Counted from the first letter of the stretch, positions 26,861 through 36,141 are shown. The stretch is 64,000 bases of DNA from CADEDV01 sp048498035 (GCA_048498035.1 JBEHYT010000013.1:1-64000); one strand, 5' to 3'. The notes: generated by a model not told the origin, from the letters alone. Made by a program: numbers and translations.

Positions 26861-26887
26861 GCCGATGGATATTCCCATCGGCTTTTT
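26861..26887. terminator. Bidirectional intrinsic terminator
   Basis: Stem GCCGATGG/CCATCGGC (26861-26868 and 26875-26882) with a six-base loop, preceded by seven A and followed by five T. It lies between the convergent DUF1361 gene and the large propeller/barrel gene and can serve both. Confidence 0.85.
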
Positions 26888-26904
26888 ATCTGTTATTTTT
26901 TTTC

Positions 26905-29900
26905 TTAGAAATCAAATCCCATGGCAAAGTACCACATCGGTTTGCCATTAAAGAACACATTCATCGGCCATGCTGCATCTACCCGGATAAAATAACCAAG
27001 CAGCGTACTCCGGGCGCCAAAACCATAACCACCGGCAAACGGACCAATACCACCTGCCTTTACCCGGATGGTAATGGGATTATTCGGATCTCCGGAATCT
27101 GTATAAATCGTGCTGGGACGCGCAATTTTGCTCGGATCACCCGTCCATGCCGTACCCAGGTCTATAAACTGCACTAATTGGAAATTCCGCAGGAATGCAT
27201 TGTTGATCGGTTTGTTGAACAACGTACTGAAAACCGGCATCCGCACTTCACTGTTGATCACCACCGCATTGTTACCATTGGCAATGTTCTGCCTGTAACC
27301 CCGCAGGTTTTCAGCAAGCGATTGATACGCGTATGTTACCGTTGGGTCAGGACGATTGGCATCGTTGAATTTTGGTGAGAACCAGTTGTCAACGCCGCCA
27401 AGATAATAGATCACTTTCTGATCACCCCAGGAGAAATCACCAGCGGCCCGCACCGCCCAGATCGTATTGCGGTAAATAGGCAGGTAATTTCTCGCATCAA
27501 ATCCAACATTGAAAAGCATACGGCCTTCAGATGTGTTTGATCCACTGAGCTGCGAGAATAAGTCGGTAAACACCTTGTATTTCAACCCGTGCCAGATATT
27601 GCTTGCAGGATTAAGCGTGTTGTCATACACGTATTCCATACTCAGCTGGCCATACGTTGTTTTGATATCGGGGATCTGCAATGAGAATACATCTTCCGCG
27701 CTAAATACCAACCGGTCAAACCGCGGTCCCACAGATGCCCGGATGCTGCGCACACGGTCAAGCGGGTATTTAAGATTTACGAGATAATAATTCTCATATT
27801 CTTTGGCATCAAATGAGCCACCGCCGCCGCTTGCAGTTACCAAAACCCGGTTGCTGCTGCGGAAATAGGTAATGCCCCAGTCGAGCCTTTTACGCTGGTT
27901 GGTAAAACCAAACAACACATCGTTGTCGATAAAATTGGATGCGATCCGGATACCACCTGTAAACTTATAATCTTCCATCAGGTCTGATGTTCCCATACGG
28001 ATCAGTCCATTGAAAGAGTTGCCGTTTGACAGGTAGATTGGTCCGCCACCGCCGCCATAAGGCTGGAATTTATTAATAGTGAAAACGGAATTGTTCAAGC
28101 CAGAAACCACGTAATCTGTAAAGAATTTTGGTGGCCGGTATTCATACACTTTTGCTTTTTTCAGCACAGATTCCGGGATGTTGGGCACGGGTGGTCCTTC
28201 CACCACTTTCCCGGTAGCCGTCGTGTCCTTCTTCTCACTGCTGAATTCACTTTGGAAGAAATCAGCCTGCGCCGCCCGTATCGAATCTGCCCCCGGCGCG
28301 TTGTATTGTGATTGAAGATTGCGCTGTTTTTTCTCTTCTTCCTGCAATTTCCGCACGTATTCTGTCGGCCGCGCCGTTACATTACGACGGTGCAGTACAT
28401 TTTCATCCACCTTCAGTCGATACAATGTTTTCAGATCACCCATGCGAATTACCTCACTCACCTGCTGGTTGTCGCCAGCCACCCGTGTTTCCAGCAACGA
28501 ACTCTGGTAGTTGGTAAGCGGGAACACATAAGCAGAATCATTGGTAATGGAAACAAAGCCCACGGAGTCGATATCCGTTTTGTCATATTCCGTCAGCACA
28601 CTGTCTACCTCCTGTTTGGGCGGATTGCGCAATACTTCATCACCAATAAATACAAGCGTATCCAGCCCTGCGCGTTCTGTCCGGAAAAATCCGGCATAGC
28701 GGTTATTCACGCCGTTTTCATCACTAACAAATGTGAAGTGCGACGTGTTGTACTGGGAAGGATAGCGGGCATTGCCATATCTCAGGTTCGACAACTGCGT
28801 GATCTGTTTGAAGTCGGACTTATTCCAGTTATCGATCAAAAAGATATTATACCGTTTGCCTGGCAGTGAATCCGGTGAACTGGCCGCATTGGCCGACGGG
28901 CGATTGCTGGAAAAAAGAATCCCTGTTTTATTGGGGAACGCCACAAATGAAGGATCCAGGTCGTCATAAATATCATTGGTTACCTGGTCGATGCTTTGAG
29001 AATTGATCTTGTAAACAAAAATATCAGTTTGACCACTGCGCACCGCACTCATCAGCAGCGTGTTTGCGTCCAGCATGTACTTCATGTCCTGCACCTGGTC
29101 AAACATCTTAAGTTCCTGCTTGATGGTTTTTACGCGTGATACCAGGTCGTACACAAACAGGTGGATCTTTCCTTCCTGGCTATACAAAACAGCAAGGCGC
29201 GAGCCTTTGCCATCCCAGGCAAGAATGGGGTAGTTGGGATTTTTCTCATCTTCCCGCGTGCGGGAACCAAATTTCAACAACACTTTTCGCTGGTAAAAAT
29301 TCTCCACCAGCACCACGGAATAAATACCCTGTTTGTATTCTGTGAGGGCGTAGGTAAAACTCTTTGGTTGTGGGTTGGCGTTAAAACGGATATAGTCTTT
29401 TTTACCAATTTCCTTGATCACAGACATCTGGCCTTTTGGACTGTTGCGCCGCCCGCGGAGATCTTTGTAATAAACGGGGGGTGTTTCCAGCATAAAATCT
29501 TTCAGCAGGTCTTTGAATTTCTTTTTCGCGATCTTCTGGGAGGCGTTGTTCAGGTTGCGATAGATACGTGCCAGGTAGAAAAAGTAGGTTACTTTTTGCT
29601 TGCCGTATTTATCGGCAATATATTTCCAGAATGCGTGGCCCGCGAGGTTGGGCTTTTCAAATGCAAACTGGTAGAAGTTGTTATAGTCACCGGCCAGCAT
29701 CACGCCCCGAAGCTGGTCGTCCAGTTCCGGGCTCCAGTTTTCAGCGGCATATTCCACGTAACCATCCACCAGCCACTGCGGCAGATCAAGCAGGGCCTGG
29801 TTGGCGGCGTATTCTCCCAGGTCGTCTCCAAATAAAATATTATCTACCAATACTTTGGCAAGCCCCTGGCGAATCTGTCTTTTGAGATTGTCGTGGTTCC

Positions 29901-30282
29901 CGTCAAAATAGAGGATCATTTTGTTGTTGACCAGCTTGGTTACACCACCGGTATTTTGCCAGTCTACCGCCATCCCGATATTCGACTGCTGCATTTCATC
30001 AAAATTGTTATAAACCACAATGTTGATGCGGCGTTGCAATCCATATTCCACAAATTCTTCAATACCGGGCAGTTCTGCCTCCGCCACTTCGGCTACGTAT
30101 TTTCCAAGGCCCAATCCGTCCTGGCTGAAATACGTATTGAAGTTGTCGGTCTGGTAATATTTCCACTTGAACTTTTCATACTGCACGCGGTTCTTCCCGA
30201 ATTCGACCGTGCTGACCTGGGCAACTGACGACACAGACCAAAAGATCGTGAGGCAGGCAATCAGGCTGGAGACTTTCTTCAT
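26905..30282 (-). CDS. Secreted pseudo-peptidase / PD40 beta-propeller / outer-membrane barrel protein
   Basis: A 1,125-residue protein from ATG 30282, where a signal peptide begins (MKKVSSLIACLTIF to SVAQ); 38 in-frame codons upstream do not look coding. Residues about 20-280 resemble gluzincin (MA-clan) peptidase domains, with LPQWLVDGYVEYAAENW as the usual glutamate-bearing helix. The position of the HExxH motif reads RQGLAKV, so the catalytic zinc site appears lost. Residues about 320-600 are TolB/PD40-like propeller repeats (GTRED-type strands such as YPILAWDGKGSRLAVLY, TDIFVYKI, GILFSSNR). The last 370 residues are Omp85/surface-antigen-like strands ending in a phenylalanine (YFAMGFDF). 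It probably sits in the outer membrane; its job is unknown. Confidence 0.72.
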   Translation of the reverse strand: MKKVSSLIACLTIFWSVSSVAQVSTVEFGKNRVQYEKFKWKYYQTDNFNTYFSQDGLGLGKYVAEVAEAELPGIEEFVEYGLQRRINIVVYNNFDEMQQSNIGMAVDWQNTGGVTKLVNNKMILYFDGNHDNLKRQIRQGLAKVLVDNILFGDDLGEYAANQALLDLPQWLVDGYVEYAAENWSPELDDQLRGVMLAGDYNNFYQFAFEKPNLAGHAFWKYIADKYGKQKVTYFFYLARIYRNLNNASQKIAKKKFKDLLKDFMLETPPVYYKDLRGRRNSPKGQMSVIKEIGKKDYIRFNANPQPKSFTYALTEYKQGIYSVVLVENFYQRKVLLKFGSRTREDEKNPNYPILAWDGKGSRLAVLYSQEGKIHLFVYDLVSRVKTIKQELKMFDQVQDMKYMLDANTLLMSAVRSGQTDIFVYKINSQSIDQVTNDIYDDLDPSFVAFPNKTGILFSSNRPSANAASSPDSLPGKRYNIFLIDNWNKSDFKQITQLSNLRYGNARYPSQYNTSHFTFVSDENGVNNRYAGFFRTERAGLDTLVFIGDEVLRNPPKQEVDSVLTEYDKTDIDSVGFVSITNDSAYVFPLTNYQSSLLETRVAGDNQQVSEVIRMGDLKTLYRLKVDENVLHRRNVTARPTEYVRKLQEEEKKQRNLQSQYNAPGADSIRAAQADFFQSEFSSEKKDTTATGKVVEGPPVPNIPESVLKKAKVYEYRPPKFFTDYVVSGLNNSVFTINKFQPYGGGGGPIYLSNGNSFNGLIRMGTSDLMEDYKFTGGIRIASNFIDNDVLFGFTNQRKRLDWGITYFRSSNRVLVTASGGGGSFDAKEYENYYLVNLKYPLDRVRSIRASVGPRFDRLVFSAEDVFSLQIPDIKTTYGQLSMEYVYDNTLNPASNIWHGLKYKVFTDLFSQLSGSNTSEGRMLFNVGFDARNYLPIYRNTIWAVRAAGDFSWGDQKVIYYLGGVDNWFSPKFNDANRPDPTVTYAYQSLAENLRGYRQNIANGNNAVVINSEVRMPVFSTLFNKPINNAFLRNFQLVQFIDLGTAWTGDPSKIARPSTIYTDSGDPNNPITIRVKAGGIGPFAGGYGFGARSTLLGYFIRVDAAWPMNVFFNGKPMWYFAMGFDF

Positions 30283-30343
30283 AAAACGCTTTGCTGTTTC
30301 TGTATCTTGATTAAACGCTCTTTTCAACACCCGGGTTGTGCCG

Positions 30344-30371
30344 TTTGCCGTGCTGCCATGGCGTATCTTTG
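30344..30371 (+). promoter_or_regulatory. Promoter of the MBL hydrolase gene
   Basis: TTTG at 30344-30347 and TATCTTTG at 30364-30371 are 16 bases apart, close to the Bacteroidota -33/-7 arrangement. The ATG at 30427 gives a leader of roughly 50 bases. Confidence 0.55.
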
Positions 30372-30426
30372 ATACGACAGGCCGACTAGGCCACACCCCG
30401 GATTTAAAAGTACGAAAAAACCATCC

Positions 30427-31074
30427 ATGTTAGTTGTTAAGTCGTTCGTATTTAACCCTGTTGAAGAGAACACGTATTTGTTGTATAACGAACAGGGGGA
30501 CTGTTGCATTATAGATCCGGGCTGTTATTTTCCGGAAGAGCGGGAAGAATTAAAAACGGGCATTGACAAGACAGCCACAAAGCCTGTTTTGCTGCTTAAT
30601 ACCCATGCCCATTTTGACCACATTTTCGGGAACAGATTTGTACATGAAACCTGGGGCCTGAAACCCCACCTGCATGCCTGGGAAGGCCCTGTTTTGGACA
30701 ACTCTGAGGCCGCCGCCAATGGCTGGCAAATGCCCTTTGAGGGCTACAAGGGCCCCGTAGAGGCCCTGGACGATGGTCAGATCATCCGGTTGGGGCCAGA
30801 CGAATTGCAGGTAATACTTACGCCCGGTCATTCTCCCGGCAGCGTGTCGTTTTATTGTGAAAAACAAGGATTTCTGATCGGTGGGGATGTACTTTTCAGG
30901 GACAGTATCGGCCGGACCGACCTGCCTGGCGGAGACCACCGCCAGCTCCTGGAAACGATCCGCGAGCGGTTGTTTACACTGCCAGACGAAACGATCGTAT
31001 ACCCCGGTCATGGCCCGGCAACTACCATTGGCTATGAAAAGCGGAATAACCCGTTTTTAAAAGTTGATTTTTAG
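30427..31074 (+). CDS. MBL-fold metallo-hydrolase, glyoxalase II-like
   Basis: A 215-residue cytoplasmic hydrolase with the full metallo-beta-lactamase metal set: NTHAHFDH (HxHxDH), TPGHSPGS, GGDVLF and YPGHGP. Short glyoxalase II-like proteins of this kind (YcbL type) hydrolyse thioesters such as S-lactoylglutathione analogues; the substrate here is unknown. It has its own promoter, diverges from the propeller/barrel gene, and its stop overlaps that of the flippase gene by three bases. Confidence 0.88.
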   Translation: MLVVKSFVFNPVEENTYLLYNEQGDCCIIDPGCYFPEEREELKTGIDKTATKPVLLLNTHAHFDHIFGNRFVHETWGLKPHLHAWEGPVLDNSEAAANGWQMPFEGYKGPVEALDDGQIIRLGPDELQVILTPGHSPGSVSFYCEKQGFLIGGDVLFRDSIGRTDLPGGDHRQLLETIRERLFTLPDETIVYPGHGPATTIGYEKRNNPFLKVDF

Positions 31075-32570
31075 CGGACAAAGCGACCGATAAAAGGCAG
31101 GCGCTGTACTTCTTTTCGTTCCACTTTCATGATAAAAAAAGCGAAAAGCCCCAGCAGGCAGGTAGCTGTTCCATAGTACCAGATCCGGCTGGCCGTAGCT
31201 GCCAGCAGTAATTGGTGCAGGCCATACAGCAGCACTACGATGACGATATAGGCCACCAGTTTTTTCCAGGCATAGGGTACGCGGTAAGCTTTTTGTCCCC
31301 ATACAAAACTGACCACCATCATGGTGCCATAGCAGGCAAAAGTGGCCCAGGCACAGGCCATATAACTGAAATGCGGGATAAAAATGTAGTTGATAACAAT
31401 GGTGATGGCTGCGCCGATCAGGGTTATCCAGGCGCCGGCCAGCGTTTTGTGGCTGAGTTTATACCAGATGCTTAGGTTGTAATAAATGCCGAGAAACATG
31501 TTGGCCAATAGCAGGATGGGCACTACTTTCAGACCTACCCACATGTGTTTATTACGGATAAATTGTTTCCACACATCCAGGTACAACATTACAAAGAGGA
31601 ACATGAAGCAGAGCGTGATCACAAAAAATTTCATAACGCGTGCGTATACACGTTGTGCGTTCTGTTCCTGCGCCTGGCGAAAAAAGAAGGGTTCTGCCCC
31701 CATCCGGAATGCCTGCACGGCTAGTGTAATAAGGATGGAAAGCTTGTAACATGCAGAGTAGATCCCCACTTCGGCCTTGGCTGCATCTACGGTTTTTACC
31801 GGCGCCCACCATTCCAGCATAATGCGGTCCATGGTTTCATTGATCATCCCGGCAAAGCCGGCAATGATGAGTGGTGAACCATAGATCAGCATCCGGCGCC
31901 ACAGGGCGGCATCTGGTTTCCACTGGAAGCCCACGAGTTCACGGGAAAGCAGCAGCAGCGTAATGATATTTTGAACCAGGTTGGCCAGCAATACATACCC
32001 AACAGCCCATTTTGGGTTGAACCAGGTGCCGATAAAACCGGAAGGATCTGCGGCGGCTATTTTGGGACAAACGCTCAGCAGAAAGTAAGTTAATGCTACA
32101 TTTACCAGGATACCACCCACTTTTACCGAGGCAAATTTAACCGGGCGATTGTCCTGCCGCAATTTGGCAAAGGGAATGGTAGTAAGCGCGTCCAGCGCAA
32201 TAATGGCCACGCACATCGTCATGTACTCCGGGTGATCTCCAATTTTCAGCAGGCTGGTGATGCTGCCTTTGAAGATGAATAAAACCGAAGCCAGTACAAG
32301 GGTGCTGCAAATAAGTGAAACGCTGGTGGTGTTGTATACTTTTGTCTTGTCTTCGTGGTTGGCAAAGCGGAAAAAGGCGGTTTCCATGCCATAGGTAAAG
32401 ATTACGTTCATGAACGGCAGGAAGGCGTAAAGCACGCTCATTTCACCATAATCACTGGTAGAAAATTTAAAGGTAAGATAGGGGGTAAGCAGGTAGTTGA
32501 TAAAGCGGGCGGCAATGGAACTTACTCCATACCACATTGTTTGCCCGGCCAGTTTTTTTATCCCACTCAA
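31071..32570 (-). CDS. Polysaccharide biosynthesis / Wzx-type lipid-linked oligosaccharide flippase
   Basis: About 499 residues with some 12-14 membrane helices, characteristic of the MATE/MVF superfamily of O-antigen or capsule repeat-unit flippases (opening GIKKLAGQTMWYGVSSIAAR, then TPYLTFKFSTSDYG and GMETAFFRFA). The start is uncertain: no ATG precedes the conserved opening, so a TTG at 32570 is chosen; ATG 32537 would remove about 11 residues. It would move undecaprenyl-linked sugar units to the periplasmic face. No glycosyltransferases are nearby, so the polymer cannot be named. Confidence 0.8.
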   Translation of the reverse strand: MSGIKKLAGQTMWYGVSSIAARFINYLLTPYLTFKFSTSDYGEMSVLYAFLPFMNVIFTYGMETAFFRFANHEDKTKVYNTTSVSLICSTLVLASVLFIFKGSITSLLKIGDHPEYMTMCVAIIALDALTTIPFAKLRQDNRPVKFASVKVGGILVNVALTYFLLSVCPKIAAADPSGFIGTWFNPKWAVGYVLLANLVQNIITLLLLSRELVGFQWKPDAALWRRMLIYGSPLIIAGFAGMINETMDRIMLEWWAPVKTVDAAKAEVGIYSACYKLSILITLAVQAFRMGAEPFFFRQAQEQNAQRVYARVMKFFVITLCFMFLFVMLYLDVWKQFIRNKHMWVGLKVVPILLLANMFLGIYYNLSIWYKLSHKTLAGAWITLIGAAITIVINYIFIPHFSYMACAWATFACYGTMMVVSFVWGQKAYRVPYAWKKLVAYIVIVVLLYGLHQLLLAATASRIWYYGTATCLLGLFAFFIMKVERKEVQRLPFIGRFVR

Positions 32571-32692
32571 AAGATTAACAGTTTCAAGGCAAATGTAAGA
32601 AGCCCAACAGGAAAACAAGAGCTTAAACAACAAAGCTTTCCTAAAAAGCGCACCGGTAGCGGGTGGTAGCGGCGATGAACGGCAACCTTGAT

Positions 32693-32700
32693 TATCTTTG
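32693..32700 (+). promoter_or_regulatory. Bacteroidota -7 box
   Basis: TATCTTTG matches TAnnTTTG and ends 16 bases before the ATG of the coiled-coil protein gene at 32717. No -33 element is visible. Confidence 0.45.
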
Positions 32701-32716
32701 TTGAAAATAATTCACC

Positions 32717-33385
32717 ATGCGTAAATGGATACTTGCAGCTGCAGCCACCGTTGGCGTTTGTGTTCATGCCATCGCCCAGGATGCTTACGAGGGTACTGTT
32801 GATTATGATAAAAAGAAACAACAGGCGTTTGTGATCGATTTCAGTTATCCGCCGGAGGCGGTGGAAAATGCCATCCTCGACAAGATGAGCAAACTTGGCT
32901 ATAAGGGAAAACAGGAAAAAGGATTCCTGAACAAGGATAAAGGCTTTTATGTGTTTAAAGATGCCTATATCTCCGATATCAGTAGCAACAGCCTGGATTA
33001 TATAGTGAAAGTTGAACCGCGCAGTAAGCGCGACAAGGATAACTCCACGCTGTACCTTATCATTAATAAAGACGGCTCCAATGCCCGCAGCGGGTTTAGC
33101 CCGGATGAAGTGTACCGGTCCAAGAGCTTTTTACAGGCACTGACGCCGGACGTGGAAGCTGCCAACCTGGAATTGCAGATCACAGCCCAGGGCGACGTAA
33201 TAACCAAGGCTGAAAAGAAGTTGAAAGATCTACAGGATGACAAGACCGATATGGAAAACAAGATCAAGAAATTGCAGGACGATATTAAAAAGAATGAGAA
33301 CGACCAGGCAAATGCACAGAAAGACATCGAAAATCAAAAGGTGAACCTGGAAGCATTAAAGGGCAAACGTCGTTCTGCCAATTAA
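32717..33385 (+). CDS. Secreted protein with a C-terminal coiled coil
   Basis: A 222-residue protein with a signal peptide (RKWILAAAATVGVCVHAIAQ). Residues about 25-145 form a mixed alpha/beta domain (KQQAFVIDFSYPPEAVENAI, STLYLIINKDGSN) and 150-215 a highly charged coiled coil (KKLKDLQDDKTDMENKIKKL). No family was recognised. It probably lies in the periplasm. It stands alone between the divergent flippase gene and the convergent arfB. Confidence 0.68.
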   Translation: MRKWILAAAATVGVCVHAIAQDAYEGTVDYDKKKQQAFVIDFSYPPEAVENAILDKMSKLGYKGKQEKGFLNKDKGFYVFKDAYISDISSNSLDYIVKVEPRSKRDKDNSTLYLIINKDGSNARSGFSPDEVYRSKSFLQALTPDVEAANLELQITAQGDVITKAEKKLKDLQDDKTDMENKIKKLQDDIKKNENDQANAQKDIENQKVNLEALKGKRRSAN

Positions 33386-33390
33386 AATGA

Positions 33391-33435
33391 GTGGGGCGGT
33401 AAGCTATTAATTTAATATTTGGTTCGCCGCCCCGC
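33391..33435. terminator. Possible shared 3'-end hairpin
   Basis: A 9-bp GC-rich stem (33391-33399 with 33427-33435, one wobble pair) encloses a 27-base AT-rich loop across the end of arfB. The loop is long and T-runs are short, so it is a weak candidate for a convergent terminator. Confidence 0.25.
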
Positions 33436-33804
33436 TTTAATTTCGCCTTTCCGCTTTTTCGACTCCAACCGTTTTTCAACCGCTGCGCGGCTCTTTTTTG
33501 TGGGCACGCGTTTTTTCTTTTTCTCCAGTGCTTTTGTTACCAGCACATTTATTTTCTCAATCGCCTCCTGTTTATTTTCCAGTTGGGTGCGATGTGTTTG
33601 GGTTTTTACCTGCAGGTAGCCCTCTGTAGTGATCCGGTTAGCCAGTTTTTCCAGTACCAGTTGTTTTTCTTCGTCGGTAAGCATGCGGGATTCCGCCACC
33701 TGCCAGGAGGCAATGATGGCCGTTTCAACCTTGTTAACGTTCTGGCCGCCTTTTCCGCCGCTGCGGGTTGACTGGAATTGTATTTCTGATCTTACGTCTT
33801 TCAT
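33412..33804 (-). CDS. arfB: Alternative ribosome-rescue factor, peptidyl-tRNA hydrolase ArfB
   Basis: A 130-residue protein of the YaeJ/ICT1 type. The catalytic GGQ lies in STRSGGKGGQNVNKVET, and the C-terminal tail is strongly basic (KKKKRVPTKKSRAAVEKRLE), which in this family enters the empty mRNA channel of stalled ribosomes. It frees peptides from non-stop ribosomes without a stop codon. Length and both regions agree with ArfB and not with full release factors. Confidence 0.92.
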   Translation of the reverse strand: MKDVRSEIQFQSTRSGGKGGQNVNKVETAIIASWQVAESRMLTDEEKQLVLEKLANRITTEGYLQVKTQTHRTQLENKQEAIEKINVLVTKALEKKKKRVPTKKSRAAVEKRLESKKRKGEIKAGRRTKY

Positions 33805-33855
33805 CTGCTAACGCTACTGCAAGCTACAACAAACAGCCGTTTACTTTCATTTTTT

Positions 33856-33863
33856 TAGCTTTG
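33856..33863 (+). promoter_or_regulatory. Bacteroidota -7 box before dtd
   Basis: TAGCTTTG matches TAnnTTTG and ends 16 bases before the dtd start codon at 33880. No -33 TTTG at proper spacing. Confidence 0.45.
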
Positions 33864-33879
33864 AATCAAATCATCTTTT

Positions 33880-34332
33880 ATGCGGGTACTTCTTCAACGC
33901 GTACAATCGGCCAGCGTAACGATACATGGGCAGGAGCACAGCCGGATTGGTGCCGGCTTACTGGTATTGGTGGGCATAGAAGATGCAGATGAACAGGCTG
34001 ACGCCGACTGGCTGGCGCCGAAAATAACACAGCTGCGCATTTTTGATGATGCGGCGGGTGTGATGAATGAGTCGTTAAAAGACAGGGGCGGGGAATTGAT
34101 GCTGGTAAGCCAGTTTACATTGCATGCATCCACACGCAAGGGCAACAGGCCATCGTATTTAAAGGCAAGTAAACCTCCTCATGCAGTGCCGCTATATGAA
34201 TACCTGGTTTCCCGGCTGGAACATGAGCTGGGCAGGCCTGTGGCTACCGGTGTATTTGGTGCTGATATGCAGGTTGGTTTGGTAAATGATGGCCCTGTTA
34301 CGATCTGGATCGATTCCAAAAACAGGGAGTAG
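33880..34332 (+). CDS. dtd: D-aminoacyl-tRNA deacylase
   Basis: A 150-residue enzyme, the standard length. It begins MRVLLQRVQSASVTI and carries the two family signatures, LVSQFTLHA (catalytic region) and VNDGPVTIWID (the Gly-cisPro-containing stretch near the end). It removes D-amino acids and glycine from mischarged tRNA in the cytoplasm. Its stop is 3 bases from the stop of the convergent gene. Confidence 0.95.
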   Translation: MRVLLQRVQSASVTIHGQEHSRIGAGLLVLVGIEDADEQADADWLAPKITQLRIFDDAAGVMNESLKDRGGELMLVSQFTLHASTRKGNRPSYLKASKPPHAVPLYEYLVSRLEHELGRPVATGVFGADMQVGLVNDGPVTIWIDSKNRE

Positions 34333-34335
34333 GTA

Positions 34336-34668
34336 CTAGTTGATGCCGATCTTTTCGGTAAATGGTTTCATCCCATCGTATTGCACCATCAGGAAAAAAT
34401 ACTTTTCTCCTTTAATATCTGCCCGGAACGAATAGCTGCTTTGATTCAGGTCCCGTTGCTCAACAATACGATTGCCGGAAGAGGTCCACACCATCAAATT
34501 TTTCATGGCACGAGTGCTTTTTACAGTTACCTGCTTACCGGATGTAAGTACTTTGTAAGGTTTGGCCGGCTTACCCGGATCTGTAACGGGCTGAGCCAAT
34601 AGCGTGGTGGCGGCAAGCAATACAGGGATTGCCAGGGCGAAAATTCGCCGGGTAAGGGAACGCATCAT
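34336..34668 (-). CDS. Small secreted beta-rich protein, sorting-domain-like
   Basis: A 110-residue protein with a signal peptide (RIFALAIPVLLAATTLLAQ). The mature 85 residues read as alternating beta-strands (KQVTVKSTRAMKNLMVWTSS, RADIKGEKYFFLMVQYDG, FTEKIGIN). They resemble in layout the C-terminal sorting domains of type IX secretion cargo, but there is no other domain for such a tail to carry. The likeness is by pattern only. Function unknown. It diverges from the MazG-like gene. Confidence 0.6.
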   Translation of the reverse strand: MMRSLTRRIFALAIPVLLAATTLLAQPVTDPGKPAKPYKVLTSGKQVTVKSTRAMKNLMVWTSSGNRIVEQRDLNQSSYSFRADIKGEKYFFLMVQYDGMKPFTEKIGIN

Positions 34669-34779
34669 GATAGAACATTTGGTTTTAAAGGGCTTTCAAG
34701 GGGCAGGAAGGTGCGGATCGGGACGTCTCTAACGGCAATAATCATGCTATATTGCAGTAACCTCTCAAAAAAAAATGTT

Positions 34780-35103
34780 ATGACTCTGCAGCAGGCGCAG
34801 CAACGCGTAGATGAATGGATCCGTACGATTGGCGTCCGGTATTTCAGTGAACTTACAAACATGGCTATTTTGACGGAAGAAGTTGGAGAACTGGCCCGGC
34901 TGATGGCGCGGAAATATGGCGACCAGAGTTTTAAGGAGTCTGACCAGAACCGCGACCTGGGTGATGAGATGGCCGATGTACTTTGGGTGTTGTTGTGCCT
35001 TGCCAACCAGACTGGGGTAGACCTGACCACGGCGCTGGAAGCCAATATTGCCAAGAAAACCGCGCGTGATGCCGACCGCCACCGGAATAATGAAAAATTA
35101 TAG
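34780..35103 (+). CDS. MazG-like nucleotide pyrophosphohydrolase
   Basis: A 107-residue all-helical protein of the MazG superfamily. Metal ligands are in ILTEEVGELARLMARK (ExxE) and DLGDEMADVLWVLLCLA (ExxD). Such enzymes hydrolyse nucleoside triphosphates to monophosphates and clear unwanted nucleotides. The frame runs upstream to 34711, but ATG 34780 (MTLQQAQQRVDEW) matches the normal family opening. The YihY gene follows 18 bases later. Confidence 0.9.
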   Translation: MTLQQAQQRVDEWIRTIGVRYFSELTNMAILTEEVGELARLMARKYGDQSFKESDQNRDLGDEMADVLWVLLCLANQTGVDLTTALEANIAKKTARDADRHRNNEKL

Positions 35104-35121
35104 CGGATTTTGGCATTATAA

Positions 35122-36141
35122 ATGTTTTTATTGGGTATGTCTATCAAAGATGCCTGGTGCATTACTAAACGAACCTTTTCTTCCTTTGTTGGTGCTAACG
35201 TGCTGAAACTCAGCGGGGCGTTGGCCTATTTTACTGTTTTTTCCCTGCCCGGGCTATTGATCATCATTATCTGGTTCAGTGATCTTTTTTACGGTCGTGA
35301 AGTGGTGGAGGGAACCGTATACCGCCAAATTGAGGGATTTGTGGGTCATTCTGCCGCGCTGGATATACAGGACACGATCCGAAACGCATCTTCTTCGGCA
35401 GGCGGACAGTTTGCTACGATTGTTGGTTTGATAGCGCTGATTGTTGGGGCCACGAGTGTTTTTGGTGAAATACAGGATTCCATTAACCGGATCTGGAAAC
35501 TGAAAGCAAAGCCCAGCAAAGGCTGGGGGATCTGGAAATTTATCCTGAACCGGTTATTATCCTTTTCCATGATTATTACGCTGGGATTTATCCTGCTTGT
35601 TTCCCTTGTTATTAACGGCGGGATGGATCTGTTGTTGAATAAATTGATGGAGAGCCATCCGAAACTGACCGTGATCATCGTGTATATCCTGAACGTGGTG
35701 CTTACGTTTTTTATTACCGCCTTTATTTTCGGCGCCATTTTCAAGGTGTTGCCGGATGCCCGGATCAAATGGAGACATGTGATGGTGGGGGCATTCGTAA
35801 CGGCATTCCTGTTCATGGTTGGTAAATTCCTGATCAGTTATTACCTGGGGCACAACCGGCTTACTTCCGCGTATGGCGCTGCCGGCTCCGTGATCGTGAT
35901 CCTGTTGTGGGTGTATTATTCGTCTACGATCCTGTACTTCGGTGCCTGTTTCACACAAGCGTACGTTCTGCATCGCGGGTCGCGGATTTATCCCAACAGC
36001 TATGCCGTATGGGTACAGCAGATTGAGGTGGAATCAGAACAGTCTATCCAGCACCAGCCGGAACAAAAGACCATTATCGAAACAAAAAAGAACGAAGAAG
36101 AGTTGAAAAGCCGGGATGAGAACAATTCGGTAATTCGATAA
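35122..36141 (+). CDS. YihY/BrkB family inner-membrane protein
   Basis: A 339-residue protein with six membrane helices, for example GALAYFTVFSLPGLLIIIIW (the conserved first segment) and AAGSVIVILLWVYYSSTILYFGA-type final helices (parts SVIVILLWVYYSS and ILYFGACFTQAY). It was once annotated as ribonuclease BN; the real role is unknown. ATG 35137 is another possible start. The last residues (NNSVIR) and stop codon are encoded by a word that recurs in the intergenic repeats downstream, see 36123-36218. Confidence 0.88.
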   Translation: MFLLGMSIKDAWCITKRTFSSFVGANVLKLSGALAYFTVFSLPGLLIIIIWFSDLFYGREVVEGTVYRQIEGFVGHSAALDIQDTIRNASSSAGGQFATIVGLIALIVGATSVFGEIQDSINRIWKLKAKPSKGWGIWKFILNRLLSFSMIITLGFILLVSLVINGGMDLLLNKLMESHPKLTVIIVYILNVVLTFFITAFIFGAIFKVLPDARIKWRHVMVGAFVTAFLFMVGKFLISYYLGHNRLTSAYGAAGSVIVILLWVYYSSTILYFGACFTQAYVLHRGSRIYPNSYAVWVQQIEVESEQSIQHQPEQKTIIETKKNEEELKSRDENNSVIR

